Shown here in pieces: positions 8,025 through 14,601 of a stretch of 17,247 nt of DNA; positions within the stretch are counted from its first letter, which is position 1; the number at the start of each line of letters is the position of its first letter. The notes beneath the pieces were generated by a model. It worked only from the letters and a program-made list of their open reading frames with translations. It was not told the DNA's origin and ran no database searches. The DNA lies in contig JAGDMB010000014.1 of assembly GCA_017860375.1 (NCBI GenBank), positions 1 through 17,247 of the forward strand. The letters run 5' to 3'. Both the position numbers and the translations under genes were made by a program. This DNA comes from Bacteroidota bacterium. Lineage in GTDB: Bacteria > Bacteroidota > Bacteroidia > Bacteroidales > UBA10428.

Positions 8025-8606
8025 TTATACCCTTCCTATGCCCAGTTCATATTCCACCATTACGATTATCGAATGGATAATTTTGATATGAATTTCCTGG
8101 ATACGGTCGGAGTATTCCGAATGGGGAGCACGGATCTCCAGGTCACACAAACCTGCAAGTTTTCCGCCTGTTTTTCCTGTAAGCCCTACTACTTTCATCC
8201 CTTTGCTTTTTGCTTCGCGGGCTGCATTTACCACATTGTCCGAATTTCCGCTTGTACTGATAACCAGCAGGATGTCTTCCGGCTGACCGATCGATTCGAT
8301 AAACCTTGAAAATATGGCTTCAAAACCATAGTCATTGCCTGCACATGTCAGATGCGAAGGGTCAGAAATGGCTATGGCCGGCAAGGCCCGGCGTTCCTCT
8401 CTGAAAAGTCCGGAAAGCTCTTCGGCAAAATGCATGGCGTCGCACATGGAGCCACCGTTGCCGCATGAAATAATTTTATGACCGTTGCGGATGGCCCCGG
8501 CCATCATTATGCCGGCCTGCTGTATGCGTTCAAGCTGCGTTTCATCGGCCAGAAAACTTTCCAGCAGGCTTTTTGCCTCCAGGAATTGCTGTTTTACCAA
8601 ATTCAT
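8025..8606 (-). CDS. gmhA: Sedoheptulose-7-phosphate isomerase (phosphoheptose isomerase)
   Basis: A cytoplasmic SIS-domain enzyme that converts D-sedoheptulose 7-phosphate to D-glycero-D-manno-heptose 7-phosphate, the first step to ADP-heptose for the LPS inner core. Length 193 residues, against 192 in E. coli. The family blocks are nearly intact: CGNGGSMCDAMHFAEELSG (48-66), PAIAISD..., GNDYGFEAIFSRF, ISTSGNSDNVVNA, GLTGKTGGKLAG and DRIQEIHIKIIH. E63 and H178 match catalytic Glu65 and His180 of the E. coli enzyme. The other heptose genes (hldE/gmhB/hldD) are not in the window. A good promoter (8635-8665) lies 28 bases before the start, giving a leader of about 20 bases; a lipoprotein and DUF5723 gene follow on the same strand after an 81-base gap. 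Confidence 0.93.
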   Translation of the reverse strand: MNLVKQQFLEAKSLLESFLADETQLERIQQAGIMMAGAIRNGHKIISCGNGGSMCDAMHFAEELSGLFREERRALPAIAISDPSHLTCAGNDYGFEAIFSRFIESIGQPEDILLVISTSGNSDNVVNAAREAKSKGMKVVGLTGKTGGKLAGLCDLEIRAPHSEYSDRIQEIHIKIIHSIIVMVEYELGIGRV

Positions 8607-8634
8607 AGGCTATACTACTATCGGAAAAAGGAAG

Positions 8635-8665
8635 GAAAATTATGAAATTTTAGTCACGTTACCAA
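8635..8665 (-). promoter_or_regulatory. Bacteroidota-type promoter for gmhA
   Basis: On the minus strand TTGG (8665-8662), a 19-base spacer and TAATTTTC (8642-8635) match the TTTG - N19-21 - TAnnTTTG consensus, with one mismatch in the -7 box. Transcription would begin near 8628, about 22 bases before the gmhA start codon. Confidence 0.55.
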
Positions 8666-8678
8666 TTCCGGGTATCTA

Positions 8679-8709
8679 TTGACTTGCATTTTTATATTTA
8701 TTACCTTTC
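8679..8709 (+). promoter_or_regulatory. Bacteroidota-type promoter for the small membrane protein
   Basis: TTGA (8679-8682), a 19-base spacer and TACCTTTC (8702-8709) match the Bacteroidota consensus with one mismatch in the -7 box. It is divergent from the gmhA promoter, with only about 13 bases between the two -33 boxes. Predicted start of transcription is near 8717, about 30 bases before the ATG at 8746. Confidence 0.5.
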
Positions 8710-8745
8710 GGAAAGTGAACTTTAGGATTAACCAAAACAATCGGT

Positions 8746-8952
8746 ATGAAACTTTTTAGGCTGGCTGCATGGGCAAGCGGCATCGTAGCCGTGGTCATCA
8801 TGATCCTTGGAATCATTGCACTTTTTACCAACCAGAACCTGTTTGGGATAAGGCATGAGGCAAACTATTTTATAACAGCCAACAGCTTCCTCCTGCTGGC
8901 TATATTATGCCTGTTAGCATACCAGGGCTGTCAGTGCTGCAAAGATAAATAA
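8746..8952 (+). CDS. Small two-helix membrane protein with cysteine-rich tail
   Basis: A 68-residue protein with two predicted transmembrane helices, about residues 6-28 (LAAWASGIVAVVIMILGIIALF) and 42-60 (YFITANSFLLLAILCLLAY), joined by a short polar loop, and a C-terminal QGCQCCKDK tail with three cysteines. It has its own promoter, an ATG start and composition like its neighbours, which supports a real gene. I do not recognise a named family. The cysteine cluster next to the second helix could bind a metal or be modified, but nothing shows this directly. It ends 7 bases before the end of the convergent yidD. Confidence 0.65.
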   Translation: MKLFRLAAWASGIVAVVIMILGIIALFTNQNLFGIRHEANYFITANSFLLLAILCLLAYQGCQCCKDK

Positions 8953-8959
8953 AAGGCCG

Positions 8960-9217
8960 TTACTTTTTTTGCCTTTTCGGGGGAACCGGGTCATATCCGC
9001 TGGTTCCCCAGGGATTGCAGCGCAATATGCGCCAGAGGGAAAGCATGCTGCCTTTCAGCAATCCGTGCACTTTCAGGGCTTCGATGGTATAGTGCGAGCA
9101 GGTTGGCTGATGGCGGCAACTGTTTGGCAGCAAAGGAGATATGGAATACTGGTAGAACCGTACCGGCAGAATAAGCACTTGTATAAGAAAGGAATGGAGT
9201 GTATGCAGTATTTTCAT
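8960..9217 (-). CDS. yidD: Membrane protein insertion efficiency factor YidD
   Basis: An 85-residue protein, the same length as E. coli YidD, thought to help YidC-dependent insertion of inner membrane proteins at the cytoplasmic face. The N-terminal amphipathic helix leads into the family signature RFYQYSISPLLPNSCRHQPT, then CSHYTIEALKVHGLLKG and RILRCNPWGTSGYDPVP. Conserved Cys34, Cys40 and Cys67 are present. I chose ATG 9217, preceded by CAGGAT, over the in-frame GTG at 9238, because it gives the normal family N-terminus. The gene starts 24 bases after the pterin synthase stop and is probably cotranscribed with it. In many bacteria yidD lies with rpmH, rnpA and yidC; here it does not. Confidence 0.93.
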   Translation of the reverse strand: MKILHTLHSFLIQVLILPVRFYQYSISPLLPNSCRHQPTCSHYTIEALKVHGLLKGSMLSLWRILRCNPWGTSGYDPVPPKRQKK

Positions 9218-9241
9218 ATCCTGTCGGGAGTATAGCACATT

Positions 9242-9652
9242 TCAATCACCCGAATACTCGACAAAATTCCGTTCCGTTTCATACAACACTACCGAAAGCG
9301 CAAAGTGGTCATCTATCCTGCTCCTGAGAATATTCCAGATGGTGATGGCTATATTCTCAGCCGTAGGATTAAGGTTCCGGAATTCCCCGACGTCAAGGTT
9401 GAGGTTTTTATGATCGAATTTCTGTATCACGTGCTGGTCGGTGATCTCCTTCAGCACCTTCATATCCATCACGTATCCGGTTAGGGGATCGATTTCCCCG
9501 GTAACTTTAATGATGAGGTCGTAATTATGCCCGTGATAATTCGGATTGCTGCAGGCTCCAAATATTTCTGCATTGCGTTCATCATCCCAGGCGGGATTCA
9601 TTAAACGGTGAGCCGCATTAAAATGGGTTTTGCGGCAGGCGGTTGCTTTCAT
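9242..9652 (-). CDS. 6-pyruvoyl/6-carboxy-tetrahydropterin synthase family enzyme (QueD-like)
   Basis: A 136-residue cytoplasmic T-fold enzyme acting on 7,8-dihydroneopterin triphosphate; in bacteria the product is normally 6-carboxytetrahydropterin for queuosine. Zinc ligands are H15 (HFNAAHRL) and H40/H42 (HGHNY). The nucleophilic Cys34 is five residues before HGH (C-SNPNY-HGH), the spacing of eukaryotic PTPS rather than the C-x3-HGH of E. coli QueD. The catalytic Asp-His pair is in FDHKNLN, and the C-terminal YETERNFVEY holds the pterin-anchoring Glu. I start at ATG 9652: an in-frame start at 9712 would put the exact TAATTTTG promoter box inside the gene. No other queuosine gene is in the window, so the biological product is uncertain. 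yidD follows after 24 bases. Confidence 0.88.
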   Translation of the reverse strand: MKATACRKTHFNAAHRLMNPAWDDERNAEIFGACSNPNYHGHNYDLIIKVTGEIDPLTGYVMDMKVLKEITDQHVIQKFDHKNLNLDVGEFRNLNPTAENIAITIWNILRSRIDDHFALSVVLYETERNFVEYSGD

Positions 9653-9684
9653 AGGTACATCCTTATTGGTCGTTTCATACAACG

Positions 9685-9713
9685 CAAAATTACGAAATGT
9701 TGCCTTTAACAAA
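9685..9713 (-). promoter_or_regulatory. Promoter for the pterin synthase-yidD unit
   Basis: On the minus strand TTTG (9713-9710), a 17-base spacer and an exact TAATTTTG (9692-9685). The spacer is two bases shorter than usual, but both boxes match the Bacteroidota consensus perfectly. Initiation near 9678 leaves a leader of about 25 bases before ATG 9652 and rules against the start at 9712. Confidence 0.5.
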
Positions 9714-9728
9714 TATTAACACGGCATC

Positions 9729-9759
9729 TTTTTTAATGGTCAATCATTTCATACTTTTG
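9729..9759 (+). promoter_or_regulatory. Promoter for the exported protein and PLP enzyme
   Basis: An exact -7 box TACTTTTG (9752-9759) is preceded at 17-19 bases by a T run (9729-9734) that can serve as a partial -33 box. Initiation near 9766 would give a leader of about 15 bases before ATG 9781. Confidence 0.45.
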
Positions 9760-9780
9760 AAGTGCGTTTAATGCATCGGT

Positions 9781-10653
9781 ATGAACATACCCATTTATAA
9801 GGTTTTACCGATACCGGTCTTTATCTTTATGAAGGCTCTCACAATAACCGGGCAGGTTTCCTATGTGCATGGCAGGATCATGGAAGGGGATTCCGGATGG
9901 CCGGTATACAGTGCGCTGGTGGAGAATGTAAGTTCGCATCGTTGGGTATCTTCGGATACTTCAGGTTTTTTTCATCTGCCGGCTGTTGCCGGTGACACTC
10001 TTGTATTTTCAGCAAGCGGATTTTATCACCGTGTGGAAATAGTAACAGACTCCCTGATCAATACCGATGTCTTCCTCGCGTTTAAAATGGATCCTCTTGT
10101 ATATCCGATCCGTGAAGCCAATGTTTTTGCGCTTGGCACATACAACCAGTTCAGGCAAAAGTTCATCACCCTTGATCTGTCGAAGGACAAGACCGAGAAT
10201 CTTCACAGGAACCTGCAGCAGGAGTCAGTGAGGGTTGCCCGCGATGCATACCAGAACATGCAGCAAAAACAGAAAATCGGCGGAGGTGTAGGCATTCCCA
10301 TTCTTACGCCGCAGGAAAAAGAAAGGATTAAGCTGAAGGCAATCCTTGCCTCTGAGGATCAAAAGAAGCAGATTTATTCGAAATACAATACCGACATTAT
10401 CAAAAAGATCACAGGAATAACAGGAGATGATGAGATCCTTGAATTCAGGGCCTACTGCAATTTCAGTGATGAGTTTATCCTGAACACCAGCGAATATGAC
10501 CTGATGGTGATCATCGCCCGGAAATACGAAGAATTCCTTCGCGGGAAAAAAGGCACTGGCAGTGACAGGAAAGGCAGCTTGCCGGCCGGGCATACCCTGC
10601 ATATACCGGATGAAATATACTTAACCTGCGAATATGACAATACCCACGTTTAA
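9781..10653 (+). CDS. Exported protein with carboxypeptidase-regulatory-like domain
   Basis: A 290-residue protein with a hydrophobic N-terminal segment (residues 7-24, cleavage probably after ITG or QVS). Residues about 27-105 form a CarboxypepD_reg-like beta-sandwich: VHGRIMEGDSGWPVYSALV, then DTSGFFHLPAVAGDTLVFSA and a final DVFLAFKM strand. This domain is common at the N-terminus of TonB-dependent receptors, but here no receptor follows. The rest is charged and helical (coiled region about 120-215), ending in a block typical of uncharacterised Bacteroidota proteins (KYNTDIIKKITG, FRAYCNFSDEFIL, YDLMVIIARKYEEF). Probably periplasmic or membrane-attached; function unknown. Its last 20 bases overlap the start of the PLP enzyme gene, implying translational coupling. 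Confidence 0.75.
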   Translation: MNIPIYKVLPIPVFIFMKALTITGQVSYVHGRIMEGDSGWPVYSALVENVSSHRWVSSDTSGFFHLPAVAGDTLVFSASGFYHRVEIVTDSLINTDVFLAFKMDPLVYPIREANVFALGTYNQFRQKFITLDLSKDKTENLHRNLQQESVRVARDAYQNMQQKQKIGGGVGIPILTPQEKERIKLKAILASEDQKKQIYSKYNTDIIKKITGITGDDEILEFRAYCNFSDEFILNTSEYDLMVIIARKYEEFLRGKKGTGSDRKGSLPAGHTLHIPDEIYLTCEYDNTHV

Positions 10654-11587
10654 CGATATTCAGGAGGCCCATTTCCGCATTCAAAAGCGGATACACCGGA
10701 CACCTGTACTTACCTCCCAAAGCATCAATGCCATAACCGGGGCTGAACTCTTTTTTAAATGCGAGAATTTCCAGAAAGTCGGGGCCTTTAAATACAGGGG
10801 TGCTGTCAATGCCGTACTTTCACTTACGGAAGAAGAAGCCCGTAATGGGGTAGCCACGCATTCCTCAGGCAATCATGCAGCTGCCCTTGCACTGGCTGCG
10901 AAGATAAGAGGCATTTCGTGTTATGTTGCCATGCCGCGCACGGCACCGCCTGTTAAAAAGGACGCCGTAAAAGGGTACGGTGCCGTGATAACCTTTTGTG
11001 AACCCACGCTGGAAAGCCGTGAGCAAACGCTTGAAGAAATTCTCAAACAAACCGGGGCAACCTTCATTCATCCCTTCAATTATTTGCCGGTCATATGCGG
11101 ACAGGGGACTGCAGCCAAGGAGTTCCTGGAAGAGGAGCCTGGCCTTGAAATCATGCTGGTGCCGGTGGGTGGAGGGGGAATTCTTTCGGGCAGTGCGATC
11201 TCCTCCAAAGCCATCAATCCGGATATAAAAGTATACGGCTGTGAGCCCCTCAATGCGGATGACGCCTGCCGTTCATTTCATACAGGTCAGCTGCTGCCTT
11301 CCGTGCATCCTGACACGATTGCGGACGGACTGCTTACCTCACTGGGCCCGCTGACATTTGAAATCATCCGTCAAAAGGTTGACGATATCTTCACGGTATC
11401 GGAAAAATCCATAATACTGGCCATGCAGATGATCTGGCAACGGATGAAAATCATTATTGAACCTTCTTCTGCCACGGCGCTCGCCGTCGTGCTGGAAAAA
11501 CCCAGCCTGTTCAGGTCAAAAAGAACCGGAATTATCCTTACCGGGGGGAATGTTGACCTGGCACATCTGCCTTTCGGCGAAAGGTGA
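10634..11587 (+). CDS. Fold-type II PLP enzyme, serine racemase / threonine dehydratase family
   Basis: A 317-residue cytoplasmic enzyme that deaminates serine or threonine and/or racemises serine. PLP lysine is K53 (GAFKYRGA, with Ala where most members have Ser). The phosphate loop is VGGGG (178-182), and the C-terminal TGGNVDL closes the fold. Features favour a serine racemase: HSSGNH keeps the second serine (S78), equal to Ser84 of the human enzyme, where dehydratases usually have Ala; and E204, A208, D210 (CEPLNADD) match the divalent metal site. Overall wording is close to eukaryotic serine racemase (FFKCENFQK, ADG, DDIFTVSE, ERMK-like block). No ACT regulatory domain, so it is not biosynthetic IlvA. 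It overlaps the upstream gene by 20 bases and the convergent EEP gene by 50 bases. Activity balance cannot be decided from sequence. Confidence 0.88.
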   Translation: MTIPTFNDIQEAHFRIQKRIHRTPVLTSQSINAITGAELFFKCENFQKVGAFKYRGAVNAVLSLTEEEARNGVATHSSGNHAAALALAAKIRGISCYVAMPRTAPPVKKDAVKGYGAVITFCEPTLESREQTLEEILKQTGATFIHPFNYLPVICGQGTAAKEFLEEEPGLEIMLVPVGGGGILSGSAISSKAINPDIKVYGCEPLNADDACRSFHTGQLLPSVHPDTIADGLLTSLGPLTFEIIRQKVDDIFTVSEKSIILAMQMIWQRMKIIIEPSSATALAVVLEKPSLFRSKRTGIILTGGNVDLAHLPFGER

Positions 11588-12665
11588 AATCGCAGCGAAC
11601 CGGATAATGATCGGACCAGTCTGTTTTTTTGCTTACGAAATGGAACGACTTGAGCGAAGGACTAAACAGTATGTAATCGATTCGTATGGGGGCAATATTC
11701 TGCCGGTACGTACTTCCCATGCCGGCCCCCGAAGCGACAAAGGCATCCTGAAGCCCCCTGCTGAGCCTGTAATAGCAGTATGAAAAAGGTGTATCATTGA
11801 AATCACCGCAGACAATGACCGGGTAAGGGGAAGTCTTTATATGGCGTGACAGCAATTCGGCCTGGTATGCCCGCTGAATGTAGGCATCGCGAATACTTAA
11901 CGAAATGGCTTTCACATCTTTCAGATGCCGCTGGTCATAATTAAAGAGAAGGCCGTTCAACACCTGGTTATAATCCTGTTTTAGCTTTACCGACTGCAGG
12001 TGACAGTTATACACTCTCACCGTATCCGTCGCGATCACCAGATCGGAGTATATAATGCCGTTGAGCGAGTTTTCGTATTCGATATTTCCCTTATGAATAA
12101 TGGGAAACTTGCTGAAAGTGGCCAGTCCGAAATTCATCCTGCCCGGAATGCGGTGGGTATAATTGACATGCGAATATGGCAGGCCGCTTAACTCTTTTTT
12201 AATCCCGGCCAGGGTAAGGTTCCCTCCGGGAAGGGTCAGAAATTCCTGAAAGCAGATAAGCGAAGGAGATTCACCATGCAGGTATTCCATCATTTTTGGC
12301 CTGAGTGCAGTATCTTTTTCCCACAAATAATAATTGAACAGCCTGACATTATAGGAAATAATACGGAACGAATCACCCGCTATCTCCACCGGGTCCTTTT
12401 TTTGCCCAAGCTGCAGGAGCTTCTTCAATGAACCCCATCCGGCAAGGATGAAAACCAGCGAAAGCAGAAAATACCATTTCCGGAATATAATCCATACGAT
12501 GACAAAGCACAGATTTGCCAGTAAAATATACGGATAGGCCAGTCCGAAAAAAGCAAAAAACCACAGGGTTTCGGGACTAACATAAGCGGCCAGGTAGGCC
12601 ATCAGCAACGACAAAACCAGGACCAGGTTAATGACCAGGAATATGTTACGGAACAGGCTTCTCAA
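11538..12665 (-). CDS. Membrane-anchored endonuclease/exonuclease/phosphatase family protein
   Basis: A 375-residue protein: three predicted transmembrane helices in the first 90 residues, then an EEP (DNase I-like, PF03372) domain from about 100 to 355. Metal and catalytic residues are visible: N106 (ISYNVR), E141 (CFQEF), the NCHLQS strand, D288 and N290 (GDFNDTP), D330 (RIDYILF) and D352-H353 (WSDHYP). The family includes nucleases and phosphodiesterases for lipids or nucleotides; substrate not predictable, but the membrane anchor suggests action at the inner membrane. The start is TTG at 12665, since an in-frame TGA lies just upstream and the next ATG (residue 22) would cut the first helix. 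It follows the second rhomboid gene by 22 bases. Its last 16 codons overlap the PLP gene and lie beyond the conserved domain. Confidence 0.87.
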   Translation of the reverse strand: MRSLFRNIFLVINLVLVLSLLMAYLAAYVSPETLWFFAFFGLAYPYILLANLCFVIVWIIFRKWYFLLSLVFILAGWGSLKKLLQLGQKKDPVEIAGDSFRIISYNVRLFNYYLWEKDTALRPKMMEYLHGESPSLICFQEFLTLPGGNLTLAGIKKELSGLPYSHVNYTHRIPGRMNFGLATFSKFPIIHKGNIEYENSLNGIIYSDLVIATDTVRVYNCHLQSVKLKQDYNQVLNGLLFNYDQRHLKDVKAISLSIRDAYIQRAYQAELLSRHIKTSPYPVIVCGDFNDTPFSYCYYRLSRGLQDAFVASGAGMGSTYRQNIAPIRIDYILFSPSLKSFHFVSKKTDWSDHYPVRCDFTFRRKADVPGQHSPR

Positions 12666-12687
12666 GGTTCAGCGGCTATGGTTGGAT

Positions 12688-13602
12688 TTATTTTCGTTTG
12701 CTCATCCGGAAAAGGGTTTCCTTCTCCTTACGGGTAAGATTGTCGTATCCCGATTGTGCGATCTTATCCAGGATGCGGTCGATTTCTTTCTGGTCCGATG
12801 CCTTTTGACTTTTGTATTCCAGGTCGCTGACCGTCCTGGCCTTCTTTTTATAGGAAAGGTTCAGGCGGCGACGGGGACGGAGCAGGGTGACCAGGTCATC
12901 GAGAAAATTATTCAGCCACCGTCCGATATCTCTTCCTTTTCGGTATTGCAGGATAAAGAGGTAGCCATAAAGTGCACCTCCAAGGTGTGCAATATGACCG
13001 CCTGCATTATAGGACGCAATCATCAGGATATCCAGCAAAATACTGAAAAGTGCAAAATATTTTAACTTAACGGGCCCAAGAAATAAAAGATACAGGGTAT
13101 AATCGGGTACATAAAAGGAGATGGCAATGACTACTGCCATAATGGCCGCGGAGGCACCCATCATGGAAGTGCTTAAATTATCGCTTAACCAGGGCATCAG
13201 ATTCATCAGGACCAGGTACAAAAAAGCTCCGGCCAGCCCGCCAAGCAGATAGGTGCTGAGCAATTGTTTTTCCGTAAGGTATTGCAGAAAGATCTTCCCG
13301 AACCAGAAGAGCCACAACATATTAAACAGGATGTGCAGGAGATTCTGGTGAACAAACATATAGGTAAACAGGGTCCACGGCCGGGTAATGAGTTTTGCGG
13401 GTTCCGCCGACAGCATCAGGTATTGCATTACTTTCTGGTAAAACAGGACTTTCAGGTCAGCAAGTGTGGAAGCCGGTATAAATATGCGGAATCCAACATA
13501 CAGCAAGCCGATGATCACAAACAGGCCTATATTAATATAAATAAGCCGCGTGAGCATATTGCCATGACGGAAGGAAGCCTTTATTTCTTCAATAATTGTC
13601 AT
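12688..13602 (-). CDS. Rhomboid-family intramembrane serine protease with C-terminal soluble tail
   Basis: A 304-residue multi-pass protease that cleaves membrane proteins within the bilayer. It begins with a short cytoplasmic segment and a first helix at about 20-40. HQNLLHILFN carries the conserved His and Asn of helix 2; the catalytic Ser is S151 (MMGASAA) and the catalytic His is H206 (HIAHLGGAL). After the last helix (about 225) a basic, charged tail of some 80 residues ends in a DUF6576-like motif (EIDRILDKIAQSGYDNLTRK), often found on Bacteroidota rhomboids. The gene lies 28 bases after the other rhomboid and 22 bases before the EEP gene, so the three are probably one unit. An internal promoter box is present at 13622-13629. 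Substrates unknown. Confidence 0.9.
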   Translation of the reverse strand: MTIIEEIKASFRHGNMLTRLIYINIGLFVIIGLLYVGFRIFIPASTLADLKVLFYQKVMQYLMLSAEPAKLITRPWTLFTYMFVHQNLLHILFNMLWLFWFGKIFLQYLTEKQLLSTYLLGGLAGAFLYLVLMNLMPWLSDNLSTSMMGASAAIMAVVIAISFYVPDYTLYLLFLGPVKLKYFALFSILLDILMIASYNAGGHIAHLGGALYGYLFILQYRKGRDIGRWLNNFLDDLVTLLRPRRRLNLSYKKKARTVSDLEYKSQKASDQKEIDRILDKIAQSGYDNLTRKEKETLFRMSKRK

Positions 13603-13621
13603 TCCTGTATCGTGGATAGGA

Positions 13622-13629
13622 CAAATTTA
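13622..13629 (-). promoter_or_regulatory. Possible internal promoter -7 box between the rhomboid genes
   Basis: TAAATTTG on the minus strand matches the Bacteroidota TAnnTTTG box exactly and lies 20 bases before the start of the second rhomboid gene. No TTTG is seen at the right distance upstream, so it may be chance or a weak internal promoter. Confidence 0.3.
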
Positions 13630-13630
13630 A

Positions 13631-14467
13631 TCAATAATTATTGAATTGCTTTCTTTTCCAGTACCTGACCATTATAAAACCTACCAGCGCACCACCCAGG
13701 TGAGCAAAATGGGCCACATTATCCCAGCTGAAGCCTGCCACCCCAAAAACCAGTTCAATTAGAGCGTACACCGGTACAAAATATTTCGCCTTGATGGGAA
13801 TGGGAAGGAAGATCAGCATTAGTTCCACATCAGGAAACATCATGGCAAACGCGATCAGCAGTCCAAAAATTGCACCCGATGCACCCACCATGGGGATGTT
13901 CAGGTTTTCGTACAGGATCCCTTCGACATATTCCTTTGCCGTGGGAACGTAACTCATATTATCGGGGGCATAAAACCACGACTGGGCGAACGACATGATC
14001 GCGCTGTAATTGCTGCTTCCCTTGATCAGGTAATGGTTTACGTACTCACTGAATACCGGATAGGAGGGATTTGCAACGAAGGTATCGGCCAGGTTGATCA
14101 TTTTCTGCATCTGGATATAGGTAATTCCCGATTGAAGGAGAGCAGCGCCTATACCGGTAACCAGGTAAAACAACAGCATTTTCTTCGCACCCCAGATATT
14201 TTCAAGAATTCGTCCGAACATAAACAGGCCGAACATGTTAAAAAACAGGTGAGACAGGCTGCCGTGCATGAAAATATGCGTAAGGAACTGCGTGGGAATA
14301 AACAACGGCGACTGTATCCGGAAAAGTGCCATAGTGCGGATCATGGCATCCGAATGAAGAAAATGCTGTGAGCCGATATCCGCTAAGAACACGATAGTGG
14401 TCACGAGCAGGATGGTTTTTGTCACCGGTGGCATAGATAAAGGGGACCTCGATCCGAATGAATTCAT
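13631..14467 (-). CDS. Rhomboid-family intramembrane serine protease with long inserted loop
   Basis: A 278-residue multi-pass protease. Helix 1 starts near residue 17. THIFMHGSLSHLFFN (63-77) has the helix 2 His/Asn signature, the catalytic Ser is S197 (VGASGAI), and the catalytic His is H256 (HFAHLGGAL). An unusual feature against the other rhomboid is a polar insertion of about 75 residues (about 115-190) between the helix after GIGAALLQ and the catalytic serine helix, predicted to be outside the membrane. The protein ends soon after the last helix, with no soluble tail. I start at ATG 14467 and not at the in-frame codon at 14560, because an exact promoter box (14492-14499) lies in the extension. 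It is the first gene of the rhomboid-rhomboid-EEP set, downstream of mutL. Confidence 0.9.
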   Translation of the reverse strand: MNSFGSRSPLSMPPVTKTILLVTTIVFLADIGSQHFLHSDAMIRTMALFRIQSPLFIPTQFLTHIFMHGSLSHLFFNMFGLFMFGRILENIWGAKKMLLFYLVTGIGAALLQSGITYIQMQKMINLADTFVANPSYPVFSEYVNHYLIKGSSNYSAIMSFAQSWFYAPDNMSYVPTAKEYVEGILYENLNIPMVGASGAIFGLLIAFAMMFPDVELMLIFLPIPIKAKYFVPVYALIELVFGVAGFSWDNVAHFAHLGGALVGFIMVRYWKRKQFNNY

Positions 14468-14491
14468 TATGCGCTTATTAAAATTAAGGTG

Positions 14492-14499
14492 CAAATATA
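14492..14499 (-). promoter_or_regulatory. Promoter -7 box for the rhomboid operon
   Basis: TATATTTG on the minus strand is an exact TAnnTTTG match. Initiation near 14485 would give a leader of about 18 bases before ATG 14467. The -33 region is poor, so strength is uncertain. Its place also decides the start of the rhomboid gene. Confidence 0.45.
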
Positions 14500-14601
14500 G
14501 TTTTTTCTTAGAAGTTAGCATGTTGCAGCCGGTAGTTAGTAGAAAAACCAGGGGCTGCAAGTGGCCTGTCTCTGCCCAGTGACTCAGCCTTACACCATTT
14601 T

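Noticed and set aside
11538..11587. PLP/EEP overlap taken as a sequencing error
   Set aside because: Both frames remain open with intact conserved motifs up to the overlap, so an error is not needed to explain it, although it cannot be fully excluded.
12631..13065. Plus-strand 144-residue open frame opposite the rhomboid gene
   Set aside because: It lies antisense to conserved rhomboid and EEP coding sequence and has no family features of its own.
14543..14589. Possible terminator after mutL
   Set aside because: A GGCTG/CAGCC stem with a bulge and large loop precedes TTTTT on the minus strand, but six bases intervene and alternative pairings compete; not convincing.
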